DNA from: Pantoea vagans
Lineage (GTDB): Bacteria > Pseudomonadota > Gammaproteobacteria > Enterobacterales > Enterobacteriaceae
Direction: 5' to 3'
DNA length: 64,000 bases
Assembly: GCF_001506165.1 (NCBI RefSeq)
Contig: NZ_CP011427.1
Coordinates: 186,001-250,000, forward strand
Under the pieces are notes generated by a model. That model saw only the letters and a list, made by a program, of their open reading frames with translations. It searched no databases and was not told where the DNA came from. This document shows, piece by piece, positions 34,660-43,694 of the stretch (position 1 is its first letter; every line of letters starts with the position of its first letter). A program made the position numbers and the translations under genes.

Positions 34660-35685
34660 TTAGCGTACTGGTGGAGCGTACTGGATGCCGCCCTGATTCC
34701 AGAGTGCGTTCTGGCCGCGCGCGATTTTCAATGCGCTGTCTTTACCAACGTTACGATCAAACACTTCCTGATAGTTACCGACCTGCTTGATGATGTTGTA
34801 AGCCCATTTGTTATCCAGCTTCAGATCTTTACCGAAGTCACCTTCAGCACCTAACAGGTGTGCCATATCAGGGGTAGTTGGTTTCGCTGCCATCTGGTCA
34901 ACATTCTTCGAGCTCACGCCCATCTCTTCCGCGTTCAACATGGCGTAGAGTGACCACTTGACGATGGTGAACCAATCGTCATCACCACGACGAACCACCG
35001 GGCCCAGCGGCTCTTTAGAGATCACTTCTGGCAGCACGATGAAATCATCTGGCTTGCCGAGTTTAACGCGCAGTGCATACAGCTGAGATTGGTCAGAAGA
35101 GAGGGTATCGCAGCGACCGCTGTCGAGTGCTTTCGCGGATTCGTCAGAGCGGTCGAAGGTTACTGGGGTGTACTGCATTTTATTGGCTTTAAAATAGTCA
35201 GCCACGTTCAGCTCGGTATCGGTACCAGCCTGGATACAGACAGTGGCGCCATCCAATTCTTTTGCACTTTTCAGTCCGGCTTTCTTATGGGTCAGGAAGC
35301 CGATACCGTCATAGTAGTTTACGCCAGCAAACAGGAAGCCCATGCCGCCATCGCGTGATGAAGTCCAGGTGGTGTTACGTGACAGAATATCCACTTCGCC
35401 TGACTGCAGCGCAGTGAAGCGCTCTTTGGCTGTCAGCGGGGTGTATTTCACCTTGCTGGCATCACCAAATACCGCCGCCGCAGCAGCGCGACAAACGTCC
35501 ACGTCGATACCGGTAAATTTGCCGCTTGCATCAGCATAAGAGAAGCCTGGCAGGCCGTCGCTGATACCGCACTGAACGAAACCTTTCTTCTTAATGGCAT
35601 CCAACGTGGTGCCCGCATGCGCTTGTTGAGCAACTGCGAACAGCGAGGCAGCAGCGACCAGGGTGGAAAGCATCATCTTTTTCAT
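34660..35685 (-). CDS. yhdW: Periplasmic amino-acid binding protein (YhdW/AapJ type)
   Basis: Solute-binding component that delivers amino acids to YhdXY. 341 residues from the ATG at 35685, the E. coli length; an upstream in-frame ATG (35775) would place a charged stretch before the signal peptide, and AGGA lies 8 bp before 35685, so the shorter start is chosen. Signal peptide MKKMMLSTLVAAASLFAVAQQAHA with AHA cleavage, then an SBP_bac_3 fold (GFVQCGISDGLPGFSYADASG). First gene of the operon, behind a sigma-54 promoter. Confidence 0.94.
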   Translation of the reverse strand: MKKMMLSTLVAAASLFAVAQQAHAGTTLDAIKKKGFVQCGISDGLPGFSYADASGKFTGIDVDVCRAAAAAVFGDASKVKYTPLTAKERFTALQSGEVDILSRNTTWTSSRDGGMGFLFAGVNYYDGIGFLTHKKAGLKSAKELDGATVCIQAGTDTELNVADYFKANKMQYTPVTFDRSDESAKALDSGRCDTLSSDQSQLYALRVKLGKPDDFIVLPEVISKEPLGPVVRRGDDDWFTIVKWSLYAMLNAEEMGVSSKNVDQMAAKPTTPDMAHLLGAEGDFGKDLKLDNKWAYNIIKQVGNYQEVFDRNVGKDSALKIARGQNALWNQGGIQYAPPVR

Positions 35686-35780
35686 AAAGCATCCTGTGTG
35701 GCGAGATCGTGTGTTGTTATGTTTACGCGCACTTTTATGTGCGCTTTTTTCTGTCTGTGGCGGTGAGCCATCCACAACTC

Positions 35781-35796
35781 TGCAAAGGTAATGCCA
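35781..35796 (-). promoter_or_regulatory. Sigma-54 promoter of yhdWXYZ
   Basis: On the minus strand TGGCATTACCTTTGCA: the GG and GC doublets are exactly 10 nt apart, and TGGCA-N6-TTGCA differs from the sigma-54 consensus by one base. Predicted start near 35769, about 85 nt upstream of the yhdW ATG. Confidence 0.82.
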
Positions 35797-35871
35797 GGTT
35801 TGCAGAATCCTGAATTCACTGGAAAGATCTTTTAATAAACTGAAAGAACCAGAAAGTTATGGCTACTATGG

Positions 35872-35888
35872 CGCACCAAAAGGCAGCA
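35872..35888 (-). promoter_or_regulatory. NtrC-like enhancer site upstream of yhdW
   Basis: CGCACCAAAAGGCAGCA matches 13 of 17 positions of the NtrC palindrome TGCACCAAAATGGTGCA, with one good half (GCACCA). It is about 110 bp upstream of the predicted sigma-54 start, a usual enhancer distance. Confidence 0.6.
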
Positions 35889-36179
35889 TGACGAGACGCC
35901 ACGATCACAAATAGTGCAAAAAGTTTCACTATATGGAAGCAGTGTGAGCTATCACTCAGGACAAAATGTATAGGTTTGCAAGCTTACGTCTGAAAGGGTG
36001 CAGGATCACAGTGAGAAAGGGCTGGCGGGCGTTATGGCGCACAAGCACAGGGACATTTTAGGACAATGCGTTAGCGCTTAGGGTGACACAATATCACGGA
36101 TGCAATTGCAACTATCGTTACCATATCCGCGACAATTGTTTCATGCGTTGTTAACGCAGGGAAACTATCTGGGCGATAC

Positions 36180-36210
36180 AAACAAAAACGCCAACCCGAA
36201 GGTTGGCGTT
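36180..36210 (-). terminator. Terminator of dusB-fis
   Basis: On the minus strand AACGCCAACC, TTCG tetraloop, GGTTGGCGTT and TTTGTTTG. Begins 18 bp after the fis stop. Confidence 0.93.
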
Positions 36211-36227
36211 AGCGCAGCAAAGAACAA

Positions 36228-36524
36228 TCAGTTCATGCCGTATTTTTTCAGCTTCTTACGCAGGGTACCACGGTTGATACCCATCATCAGTGCTGCACGG
36301 GTCTGGTTGCCACGGGTGTACTGCATGACCATGTCCAACAGAGGCTGCTCGACTTCAGCCAGTACCAACTCATACAGATCACTAACATCCTGACCATTCA
36401 GTTGAGCAAAATAGTTCTTCAGTGCCTGTTTAACCGAATCACGAAGTGGCTTTTGCGTCACCTGATCCTGTGAGTTAACGGTTGAAACGGTCAGTACATC
36501 AGAATTTACGCGTTGTTCGAACAT
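36228..36524 (-). CDS. fis: Nucleoid protein and transcription regulator Fis
   Basis: Abundant DNA-bending protein of growing cells; activates rRNA and tRNA promoters, including operons like the one in this window, and stimulates site-specific inversion. 98 residues, E. coli length. N-terminal beta-hairpin for invertase contact, dimer helices, and the C-terminal helix-turn-helix [20 protein letters not shown]. Second gene of dusB-fis, 24 bp after dusB. Confidence 0.99.
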   Translation of the reverse strand: MFEQRVNSDVLTVSTVNSQDQVTQKPLRDSVKQALKNYFAQLNGQDVSDLYELVLAEVEQPLLDMVMQYTRGNQTRAALMMGINRGTLRKKLKKYGMN

Positions 36525-36548
36525 AGTTCTTTCAGCTCTTTATTTCGT

Positions 36549-37514
36549 TTACGCAAGATTTTCGAAGTATGCCTCCAACGCCTCCAGCTGTTCGCTGGCA
36601 TCCTCTATGGCGTTGAATGTGCGCCGAAACTGGTCATCAGGAGCACTTTCCTGTAAATACCAGGAAACGTGTTTACGAGCAATACGGTATCCCTTGCGCT
36701 GACCATAAAAGTCGTGCAACTCCCGTATGTGCCCAATCAGCATTTGCTTCACTTCAGCCAGCGGCTTCGGTGCCAGCAGCTCCCCTGTGTCCAGATAATG
36801 CTGGATTTCCCGGAAGATCCACGGTCTTCCCTGAGCAGCGCGACCAACCATCAGAGCATCGGCTCCGGTATAGTCGAGCACCGCTCTGGCTTTATGCGGG
36901 TCAGTAATGTCACCATTCGCGATGATCGGAATGGAAACGTTCTGCTTAACTGTCCGAATGCTGTCGTATTCAGCTTGCCCTTCAAACAAACAGGCGCGCG
37001 TGCGGCCATGAATGGTGAGAGCCTGAATGCCACAACGTTCAGCCAATTGGGCAATTTCTACACAATTACGATTATCTTTGTCCCAACCAGTGCGAATCTT
37101 CAGCGTAACCGGTACATCGACTGCGTTGACTACCGCAAGGAGGATAGACTCCACCAGTTGCGGATGCTGCAGCAGCGCTGAACCTGCCATCTTACGATTC
37201 ACTTTCTTGGCCGGGCAGCCCATGTTGATATCAATGACTTGCGCGCCAGACGCCACATTAATGCGTGCGGCAGCCGCCATATCATCAGGATCGCAACCGG
37301 CAATTTGCACGGCGCGAATACCGGGCTCGTCACTATGCACCATACGCAAACGGGATTTGTCAGTGGCCCAAACTTCTGGGTTGGATGACAGCATCTCGGA
37401 GACAGTCATACCGGCGCCGTTCTCATAACACAAGGTGCGAAATGGCTTGTCGGTTACCCCGGCCATAGGCGCAGCGATGAGTCGATTACGTAGCTGATAT
37501 TGTCCAATGCGCAT
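36549..37514 (-). CDS. dusB: tRNA-dihydrouridine synthase B
   Basis: FMN-dependent reductase that makes dihydrouridine at U17 in the D-loop of tRNA. 321 residues, E. coli length. TIM barrel with [12 protein letters not shown] (15-26) for FMN, catalytic C100 in [16 protein letters not shown], and the C-terminal helical tRNA-binding domain. First gene of the operon with fis; their shared promoter is upstream. Confidence 0.97.
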   Translation of the reverse strand: MRIGQYQLRNRLIAAPMAGVTDKPFRTLCYENGAGMTVSEMLSSNPEVWATDKSRLRMVHSDEPGIRAVQIAGCDPDDMAAAARINVASGAQVIDINMGCPAKKVNRKMAGSALLQHPQLVESILLAVVNAVDVPVTLKIRTGWDKDNRNCVEIAQLAERCGIQALTIHGRTRACLFEGQAEYDSIRTVKQNVSIPIIANGDITDPHKARAVLDYTGADALMVGRAAQGRPWIFREIQHYLDTGELLAPKPLAEVKQMLIGHIRELHDFYGQRKGYRIARKHVSWYLQESAPDDQFRRTFNAIEDASEQLEALEAYFENLA

Positions 37515-37877
37515 GAAAAAGAAGTGACCCTAACTGTTCGCAAGGCGGCGTATATTACGCATTTTTTACCGAAGATGAAAGGCCAAACTTTGAACAATTC
37601 GCCGTCAAAGATCATGGAAATCGGCCTGAACATAAGCTCATCTTATAATAGTCTTTAAAATTCAGTGCATTAAAAAAATATGCTGAAATTGTGAACAAAC
37701 ATTTTTCTTAAAACATGCACAAAATCACAAAATAAAAACCGCTACATCAGGTAATTAGCCAAAGAAATGACGGCAATGTGATTATTAATTGTACTAATTT
37801 TGCGAGGGTAGGGTACAGGTAGGGCTTTTCAAAGCATGGCGATGGCGAATGTCAGGGCTCAGCGCTTCAAACGGTTA
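37515..37877. other. AT-rich control region upstream of dusB-fis
   Basis: Contains the dusB-fis promoter (37552-37580) and AT-rich DNA to about 37800. GCTGAAATTGTGAAC (37682-37696) resembles the Fis consensus at all but two positions and could be one of the autorepression sites. No gene is seen here. Confidence 0.55.
37552..37580 (-). promoter_or_regulatory. dusB-fis promoter
   Basis: On the minus strand TTTCAT (37580-37575), 17-bp gap, TAATAT (37557-37552) and then the GC-rich ACGCCGCC. This is nearly the same as the E. coli fis promoter, whose discriminator makes it sensitive to ppGpp and DksA. Start expected near 37546. Confidence 0.85.
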
Positions 37878-37901
37878 ACTGGCCAGCTTGGGCTGGCCAG
37901 T
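37878..37901 (-). terminator. Candidate terminator after prmA
   Basis: ACTGGCCAGC and GCTGGCCAGT form a perfect 10-bp stem with a 4-nt loop; the trailing minus-strand sequence TAACCGTTTG has only a weak T run. It starts 9 bp after prmA. Confidence 0.65.
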
Positions 37902-37909
37902 GATGAAGA

Positions 37910-38791
37910 CTAGCGACGTACGCCGGTGATGCGGCACCACTCTTCTTTCTCGGCCACCGGGTCCAGCGCAAAGCGTTCGGCATAGGCTTCGCAAACCCCT
38001 TCTGCCTGGCTTGCCAGTACGCCAGACAGCCCCAGATGGCCACCTGCTTTTGGCAAGACGCTAATCAGCGGTGCCAGCTCGCGCAGTGGGCCGGCAAGGA
38101 TGTTAGCTACGACGACATCAGCCTGCAGGTTATCGGGCTGTTGGTGCGGTAGATAGAGTGAAAGACGTTCAGAGACGCCATTGCGCTCGGCGTTATCGCG
38201 GCTGGCCTGAATGGCTTGCGGATCGATATCGATACCGATGGCCTGTGCAGCCCCCAGTTTCAAGGCTGCAATCGCCAGGATCCCGGAACCGCAGCCGAAA
38301 TCGATCACGGTTTTACCCTGTAAATCGAGACCGTCGAGCCAGGTCAGGCACAGTGAGGTGGTGGGATGGGTACCCGTACCAAACGCCAGTCCCGGATCCA
38401 GCATCACATTAACGGCGTTTGGATCGGGCACATCACGCCAGCTTGGACAGATCCACAGACGTTCACCAAAGCGCATTGGGTGGAAGTTATCCATCCATTC
38501 GCGTTCCCAGTCTTTGTCCTCGATCTGTTCGATCTTGTGGTGGAAGTGCGATCCCAGCAGGGGATGCTGGCTCAGTTCGGCTACCACATCGTCCATCTCA
38601 GTTTCGGCGTCAAACAGGCCAATCACATCAGTATCGCCCCACAGACGGGTTTCCCCTGGCAGCGGCTCATAAACCGGGTTGTCATGGGTATCCTGGAACG
38701 TCACTGACACTGCACCGACATCCATCAGTGCATCGCTAAGGGGTTCGGCATTTTCACCGGTACTGTTAATTTTGATTTGAATCCAAGGCAT
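37910..38791 (-). CDS. prmA: Ribosomal protein L11 methyltransferase
   Basis: Adds nine methyl groups to L11 (N-terminus and two lysines). 293 residues, E. coli length. N-terminal substrate-recognition domain (to about 55), linker helix, then the methyltransferase with motif [21 protein letters not shown] (about 162-181) and [12 protein letters not shown]. 12 bp after panF. Confidence 0.97.
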   Translation of the reverse strand: MPWIQIKINSTGENAEPLSDALMDVGAVSVTFQDTHDNPVYEPLPGETRLWGDTDVIGLFDAETEMDDVVAELSQHPLLGSHFHHKIEQIEDKDWEREWMDNFHPMRFGERLWICPSWRDVPDPNAVNVMLDPGLAFGTGTHPTTSLCLTWLDGLDLQGKTVIDFGCGSGILAIAALKLGAAQAIGIDIDPQAIQASRDNAERNGVSERLSLYLPHQQPDNLQADVVVANILAGPLRELAPLISVLPKAGGHLGLSGVLASQAEGVCEAYAERFALDPVAEKEEWCRITGVRR

Positions 38792-38803
38792 AGCGTTTCT
38801 CTT

Positions 38804-40249
38804 TTATTCCACTGCAGCATTGCGCACATCAGGCGTTCTGCCAAACAGGTTGCCTGCGATAAAGGCCAACAGGCTTAAGGTCAATGCGGGGACGATAGGG
38901 TGGAACCCCCACAGTTCGATATTCAGGCTAGCGAGCAAGGTATAACAGGCCGCACCCACCACCATGCCGCTAATCGCGCCAGTCGCATTCGCTCGCTCCC
39001 AGTACAGGCCCAGTACCAGTGGCCAAAGGAACACTGCTTCCAGCCCGCCAAATGCCAGCAAATTGAGCCAAATAATCATATCGGGCGGATTCCAGGCAGC
39101 CAGCAGTAATAGCACACCCAGCACAAAGGTGATGCTGCCTGACAGCATACGCAAGCGTGCTTCATTTTCGCTGTGCTGGGGCGCAACACGCAGGTACAGA
39201 TCCTTGATCAGCGTAGCGGAGGATTGTAATAGCTGCGCGTTAATCGTCGACATGATTGCCGCCATCGGCGCGGCGAGGAATATGCCTGCCGCCATTGGAG
39301 GCAGCACCGTGATCATTAATGTCGGAATGACGCGATCGGGAACGGTCAGGTCTGGAATAATGGCACGCCCCAGCGCACCCGCCAGATGCATACCCAGCAT
39401 CAGGATCACCACCACAATCGTGCCGAGCACAATACCGCGGTGCATGGCTTTACTGTCTTTATAGGAAATACAGCGCACAGCCGTATGCGGTAAGCCAATC
39501 ACGCCAAAGCAGACCAGCACGGCGAAAGAGCTCAGGAAGGTGGGATTGATGACATTACCCACGCCTTCTGGCGAGACCAGCTGCGGGTCGATGGTGCGTA
39601 GTTTCGTTACGGCAGTTTCCAGCCCACCGGCTTGGTGGATAACGGCAAACAGCAGCAGGAAAGTGCCGATCAGCATCACCAGGCCTTGCATCGCATCATT
39701 GAGTACGCTGGCGCGGAAACCGCCAAAAGCCGTGTACAGTGCGATAGTACCGCCAAATATCAGCAAACCAGTGTCATAAGGAATACCTGCCGCCGTTTCC
39801 AGCAGACGAGCACCGCCGATAAATTGCACCGTCATCGCGCCGATAAAGGCCACTAACAAGCTAATGCTGGAAAGCCAAATCAAGAGCGTGCTGCCATACC
39901 GGCCATACAGCATGTCATTTAGCGTAACGGCATTGTAGCGGCGGGCCAGAATGGCAAATTTTTTGCCCAGCACGCTAAGGGAAAGCCACACGGCGGGCAC
40001 CTGAATCATCGCCAGCAATACCCAGCCAAGACCGTATTTGTAAGCTGCACCGGGGCCGCCAATAAACGAGCTGGCACTGATGTAAGTGGTCGTGATAGTC
40101 ATGGCCAGCACGAAGCCACCCATAGAACGGCTGCCGAGGAAGTATTCGCTCAGGAAGTTACCCTGGCGCTGTTTGCGCATGGCGAAAACAGACAGTGCCG
40201 CAATCAGCACCAGATAAGCCAGAAGTGGAAGAATGATTTCAGCGTCCAT
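38804..40249 (-). CDS. panF: Sodium/pantothenate symporter
   Basis: Sodium-coupled uptake of pantothenate (vitamin B5) in the inner membrane; solute:sodium symporter family with about 12-13 membrane helices and the signature GGARLLETAAGIPYDTG and AAPMAAIMSTINAQLLQSSA. 481 residues from ATG 40249, chosen because GGAGG is 6 nt upstream and MDAEIILPL matches the E. coli N-terminus; ATG 40252 is also possible. Its start overlaps the end of yhdT. Confidence 0.96.
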   Translation of the reverse strand: MDAEIILPLLAYLVLIAALSVFAMRKQRQGNFLSEYFLGSRSMGGFVLAMTITTTYISASSFIGGPGAAYKYGLGWVLLAMIQVPAVWLSLSVLGKKFAILARRYNAVTLNDMLYGRYGSTLLIWLSSISLLVAFIGAMTVQFIGGARLLETAAGIPYDTGLLIFGGTIALYTAFGGFRASVLNDAMQGLVMLIGTFLLLFAVIHQAGGLETAVTKLRTIDPQLVSPEGVGNVINPTFLSSFAVLVCFGVIGLPHTAVRCISYKDSKAMHRGIVLGTIVVVILMLGMHLAGALGRAIIPDLTVPDRVIPTLMITVLPPMAAGIFLAAPMAAIMSTINAQLLQSSATLIKDLYLRVAPQHSENEARLRMLSGSITFVLGVLLLLAAWNPPDMIIWLNLLAFGGLEAVFLWPLVLGLYWERANATGAISGMVVGAACYTLLASLNIELWGFHPIVPALTLSLLAFIAGNLFGRTPDVRNAAVE

Positions 40250-40481
40250 CATGGTCCTCCAGTGACATATCACGGAACAGGATGCGCACCATCAGCCAGC
40301 ACAACACAATAAACAGCAGCGGTGCAAAGATGCAGGAAAGTTCGAACCAGCGAGGCAGGCCCAAAACACCGATTTCATCCCCACCTAACCAGGCGGAAAA
40401 TCCCCAGACGGCAAGGTAAGCCAGCGTCAGATAAAAAGCCCAGCGCGCCTCTTTGTTCGCTTGCAAAAAACGCCAATCCAT
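40239..40481 (-). CDS. yhdT: DUF997 family membrane protein YhdT
   Basis: Small inner-membrane protein of unknown function, always before panF in enterobacteria. 80 residues with two hydrophobic segments (about 15-34 and 46-70: FELSCIFAPLLFIVLCWLMV). Overlaps panF by 11 bp, suggesting coupling, and possibly an accessory role for the symporter; that role is inference. An accBC terminator separates it from accC. Confidence 0.9.
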   Translation of the reverse strand: MDWRFLQANKEARWAFYLTLAYLAVWGFSAWLGGDEIGVLGLPRWFELSCIFAPLLFIVLCWLMVRILFRDMSLEDHDGR

Positions 40482-40505
40482 TATGTAACCTCAAAGGCGA
40501 CAAAA

Positions 40506-40535
40506 ATGAAAAAAGGCCGGATTAACCGGCCTCTG
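40506..40535 (-). terminator. Terminator of aroQ-accBC
   Basis: On the minus strand AGGCCGG, TTAAT loop, CCGGCCT and TTTTTC. Starts 19 bp after accC. Confidence 0.93.
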
Positions 40536-40553
40536 ATTTGCTCTGCGCTGCCA

Positions 40554-41903
40554 TTACTTCTCGTGCAGGCCGAGTTTTTTCTCCAGATAGTGGATGTTGG
40601 TGCCACCCTGCTGGAAGTTTTCGTCGGACATGATTTTCATCTGCAGCTCGACGTTGGTCTTGATGCCGTCGATGATCAGCTCTGCCAGCGCATTCTTCAT
40701 ACGCGCGATGGCCACTTCACGGGTGTCACCGTAGGTGATCAACTTACCGATCATGGAATCGTAATACGGCGGCACGCTGTAGCCGGCATAGATGTGCGAT
40801 TCCCAGCGCACGCCAAAACCGCCTGGCGCGTGGAAACGGGTGATCTTGCCCGGGCTTGGCAGGAAAGTGTTCGGGTCTTCGGCGTTGATACGGCATTCCA
40901 CCGCATGGCCGCGAACCACCACGTCTTCCTGTTTGATCGACAGCGGCTGACCGGCAGCAATACGCAGCTGCTCTTTGATCAGATCCACGCCGGTGATCAT
41001 CTCGGTCACCGGATGTTCAACCTGAATACGGGTGTTCATCTCAATGAAGTAGAACTCACCGTTTTCGTACAGGAACTCGAAGGTACCCGCACCGCGATAG
41101 CCGATATCAATACAGGCCTTGGCACAACGCTCGCCGATGTTACGACGCAGCTCTGCCGTGATGCCTGGCGCAGGCGCTTCTTCGACCACTTTCTGGTGAC
41201 GACGCTGCATTGAGCAGTCACGTTCCGCCAGATAGATCGCGTTGCCCTGACCGTCGGCCATCACCTGAATTTCAATGTGACGTGGGTTCTCGAGGAATTT
41301 CTCCATGTACACCATGTCGTTGTTGAAAGCCGCTTTGGCTTCCGCTTTCGTCATGCCGATGGATTGTTCCAGATCTTTTTCGCTGCGCACCACGCGCATG
41401 CCGCGACCGCCGCCGCCGCCGGAGGCTTTGATGATCACCGGATAGCCGATGCGCTTGGCGATGGCACGGTTTTTATCCATGTCATCGGTCAGCGAGCCGT
41501 CAGAGCCCGGTACGGTCGGTACGCCGGTTTTCTTCATCGCGGTGATCGCAGACACTTTGTCGCCCATCAGGCGGATGGTGTCGGCTTTCGGGCCGATGAA
41601 GATAAAGCCAGAGCGCTCAACCTGCTCAGCGAAATCGGCGTTCTCAGAGAGGAAGCCGTAGCCCGGGTGGATCGCCACTGCGCCAGTGATTTCGGCGGCA
41701 GAGATCAGTGCCGGGATGTTCAGATAACTTTTGACCGACTGCGCCGGGCCGATGCAGACGGTTTCGTCCGCCAGCAGCACGTGCTTCAGGTCGCGGTCCG
41801 CAGTGGAGTGTACGGCAACAGTCTTGATGCCCAGCTCTTTGCAGGCACGCAGAATGCGCAGCGCAATTTCACCGCGGTTAGCAATGACAATTTTATCCAG
41901 CAT
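40554..41903 (-). CDS. accC: Biotin carboxylase subunit of acetyl-CoA carboxylase
   Basis: Carboxylates the biotin on AccB with bicarbonate and ATP, first half-reaction of fatty-acid synthesis. 449 residues, E. coli length. Biotin carboxylase N-domain, ATP-grasp with the glycine-rich [10 protein letters not shown] loop (about 160-169), [17 protein letters not shown] containing the catalytic Arg and Glu, and the C-terminal lid. 11 bp after accB; the two are made as one operon. Confidence 0.98.
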   Translation of the reverse strand: MLDKIVIANRGEIALRILRACKELGIKTVAVHSTADRDLKHVLLADETVCIGPAQSVKSYLNIPALISAAEITGAVAIHPGYGFLSENADFAEQVERSGFIFIGPKADTIRLMGDKVSAITAMKKTGVPTVPGSDGSLTDDMDKNRAIAKRIGYPVIIKASGGGGGRGMRVVRSEKDLEQSIGMTKAEAKAAFNNDMVYMEKFLENPRHIEIQVMADGQGNAIYLAERDCSMQRRHQKVVEEAPAPGITAELRRNIGERCAKACIDIGYRGAGTFEFLYENGEFYFIEMNTRIQVEHPVTEMITGVDLIKEQLRIAAGQPLSIKQEDVVVRGHAVECRINAEDPNTFLPSPGKITRFHAPGGFGVRWESHIYAGYSVPPYYDSMIGKLITYGDTREVAIARMKNALAELIIDGIKTNVELQMKIMSDENFQQGGTNIHYLEKKLGLHEK

Positions 41904-41914
41904 GCTTCGCCTCG

Positions 41915-42385
41915 TTATTCGATGACAACCAGCGGCTCGTCAAATTCAACCGGTTGGCCGCTTTCGACCAGGATCGCCTTCACAACGCCGGATTTATCGG
42001 CTTCGATCTGGTTCATCATTTTCATCGCTTCAACGATGCACAGAGTGTCGCCCGCGTTGACTTTCTGGCCCACTTCCACGAAGGCTTTCGCGTCCGGGCT
42101 TGGGGTGCGGTAGAAGGTGCCGACCATCGGGGAACGCACGATGTGACCGGTGATTTCTGGCTTAGCGGCTTCTGCAGCCGGTGCTGCTGCCGCAGGGGCA
42201 ACGGCGGTGGCCAGCGCAGGTTGCTGCATCATCGGCGCAGCATAAGCCTGCTGCATCACAGGGTAGCCGGCATTAGCAGGTGAACGGCTGATACGAACGG
42301 ACTCTTCGCCCTCGGAGATTTCCAGCTCGGAGATGCCAGACTCTTCAACCAGTTCGATCAGTTTCTTAATTTTACGAATATCCAT
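41915..42385 (-). CDS. accB: Biotin carboxyl carrier protein
   Basis: Carries carboxybiotin between AccC and AccAD. 156 residues, E. coli length. N-terminal helix region, Ala/Pro-rich hinge (about 45-77), and biotinyl domain with K122 in EAMKMMNQ. In E. coli AccB also represses its own operon. 21 bp after aroQ. Confidence 0.98.
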   Translation of the reverse strand: MDIRKIKKLIELVEESGISELEISEGEESVRISRSPANAGYPVMQQAYAAPMMQQPALATAVAPAAAAPAAEAAKPEITGHIVRSPMVGTFYRTPSPDAKAFVEVGQKVNAGDTLCIVEAMKMMNQIEADKSGVVKAILVESGQPVEFDEPLVVIE

Positions 42386-42406
42386 GAGTGTGGTTCCGTA
42401 CTCTGT

Positions 42407-42859
42407 TTAATTGGAATGTGACAGGCGTTTTACTGCCGTTTGTAAAGCCCACGAGTATCCATCAGCGCCAAGTCCACAGATGACGCCGGCAGATACATCG
42501 GAAAGATAGGAGTGATGCCGGAACGGTTCGCGTGCATGCACGTTTGAGAGATGCACCTCAATAAAAGGAATGCTTACCGCCAACAGCGCATCACGCAGTG
42601 CAACGCTGGTGTGCGTGAACGCAGCTGGGTTGATGATGATGTAATCCACATTGCCACGGGCCTCGTGAATACGATCGATCAACTGAAACTCAGCGTTCGA
42701 TTGCAAATGACTCAATTTCACATGGTGCTGGTCAGCCTGTTGTGTCAGATCGCCGACGATTTGTGCCAGCGTGGTATGACCATACTTCTCAGGCTCGCGC
42801 GTTCCCAGCAAATTCAAATTGGGACCGTTCAAAAGCAGTATGTGAAATTTGTGCGCCAT
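42407..42859 (-). CDS. aroQ: 3-dehydroquinate dehydratase, type II
   Basis: Third step of the shikimate pathway, 3-dehydroquinate to 3-dehydroshikimate; product is the substrate of AroE coded at 23524. 150 residues from ATG 42859, the family length; an upstream in-frame ATG (42958) adds an unrelated stretch and is rejected. Motifs: [17 protein letters not shown] with the catalytic Tyr, NPAAFTHTS with the Asn/His, and [18 protein letters not shown]. coli uses the unrelated type I enzyme; aroQ before accB is the arrangement in Yersinia and Erwinia-like bacteria. Confidence 0.96.
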   Translation of the reverse strand: MAHKFHILLLNGPNLNLLGTREPEKYGHTTLAQIVGDLTQQADQHHVKLSHLQSNAEFQLIDRIHEARGNVDYIIINPAAFTHTSVALRDALLAVSIPFIEVHLSNVHAREPFRHHSYLSDVSAGVICGLGADGYSWALQTAVKRLSHSN

Positions 42860-42896
42860 CTTGCTGCTATCTCCTGCAATCAGTGAGGCATCGCGT

Positions 42897-42925
42897 AAAA
42901 TACCGCGACATCTGCCGTTTGTCAC
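42897..42925 (-). promoter_or_regulatory. Candidate aroQ-accBC promoter
   Basis: On the minus strand GTGACA (42925-42920), 17-bp gap and TATTTT (42902-42897), about 30 nt upstream of aroQ. Reasonable boxes, not unique in this AT-rich stretch. E. coli drives accBC from a promoter much further upstream of accB, so the arrangement differs. Confidence 0.4.
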
Positions 42926-43091
42926 TCCTGAGAGTGAAAAAGACGACTTCGCTTGCAATAAAGCCGGGCATTATATCCGTTTCGTCGCAATTCGCAGCAA
43001 AATACTGGTCTTATCTGCGAAGTTGATCGGATGCGGCCCTGAGGCCACACCTTTTAACAGATCTCGTGACAGGAAAACAACCTTGCGGGGA

Positions 43092-43694
43092 TTATCGGCG
43101 AAGAAGATTACGCAACTTATTGTAACGCCAGCCTAACAACACCAAAGCCAGCAGTGCATAAATCCAAGGCTGAGGTGAGAAGACTTTGACTGACCAAAGA
43201 TAGTGGATAGGTGCGAGGATCGCGACAAGATAGATGCCATTGTGCAAGGTTTGCCAGCGGCGACCGAGTTTGCGCTGCGCACGTTGAAACGAAGTAATCG
43301 CCAGGGCAAACAGCACCAACCAACAGATCATACCCAGTAACAGATAGGGGCGAGAAACGATCTCTTTGCCCAGCAATTGCAGATGGTTGTACCCCAGTTC
43401 CAGTAGGTAATAGCTGGTTAAATGCAAACAGGCCCAAACAAAGCACCATACGCCCAACAGGCGACGGGTGCGAATAAGCAGCGGTTGTTTCAGGTAGCGC
43501 GTCAAAGGGCTGACAAGTAGCGTGGCGAGCAGTAACTTCAGCGCCATTCTGCCGGTAAAATGCTGAATATCTTTTGCCGGATCGGCACTCAGCCAACCCT
43601 GGCTAGCGGCCATAAACAGATAAATAAACGGCAGAAAGGCCGCCAGGTGCAGCACCACTTTCAGTAGGGTGATTTGCCGTAACGTCAGTCGCAC
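43092..43694 (-). CDS. msrQ: Haem-binding membrane subunit MsrQ of the periplasmic methionine sulfoxide reductase
   Basis: Six-helix b-type cytochrome-like membrane protein that passes electrons from the quinone pool to MsrP. 200 residues; histidines in [28 protein letters not shown] and LHNGIYL are the probable haem ligands. Starts with GTG immediately after the TGA of msrP. Confidence 0.94.
   Translation of the reverse strand: MRLTLRQITLLKVVLHLAAFLPFIYLFMAASQGWLSADPAKDIQHFTGRMALKLLLATLLVSPLTRYLKQPLLIRTRRLLGVWCFVWACLHLTSYYLLELGYNHLQLLGKEIVSRPYLLLGMICWLVLFALAITSFQRAQRKLGRRWQTLHNGIYLVAILAPIHYLWSVKVFSPQPWIYALLALVLLGWRYNKLRNLLRR

Larger units (their letters stand above)
35686..36179. other. Non-coding region between yhdW and the fis terminator
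   Basis: Holds the sigma-54 promoter and NtrC-like site listed separately, plus two inverted repeats with no assigned role: ATAGTG/CACTAT with a 10-nt gap (35911-35932) and GTGA-gcta-TCAC (35944-35955). No convincing gene lies in it. acrEF/acrS, found here in E. coli, are absent. Confidence 0.7.

Noticed and set aside
35941..35956. CRP site in TGTGAGCTATCACT
   Set aside because: Half sites TGTGA and TCACT are separated by 4 bp where CRP needs 6.
36100..36393. 97-codon plus-strand frame beginning upstream of the fis terminator
   Set aside because: Runs through the fis terminator hairpin and the antisense of fis; no similarity or good ribosome site.
40461..42113. Two long plus-strand frames (250 and 278 codons) opposite accC and accB
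   Set aside because: Antisense shadows of strongly biased genes; the products are His/Asp-rich with no recognisable domain.
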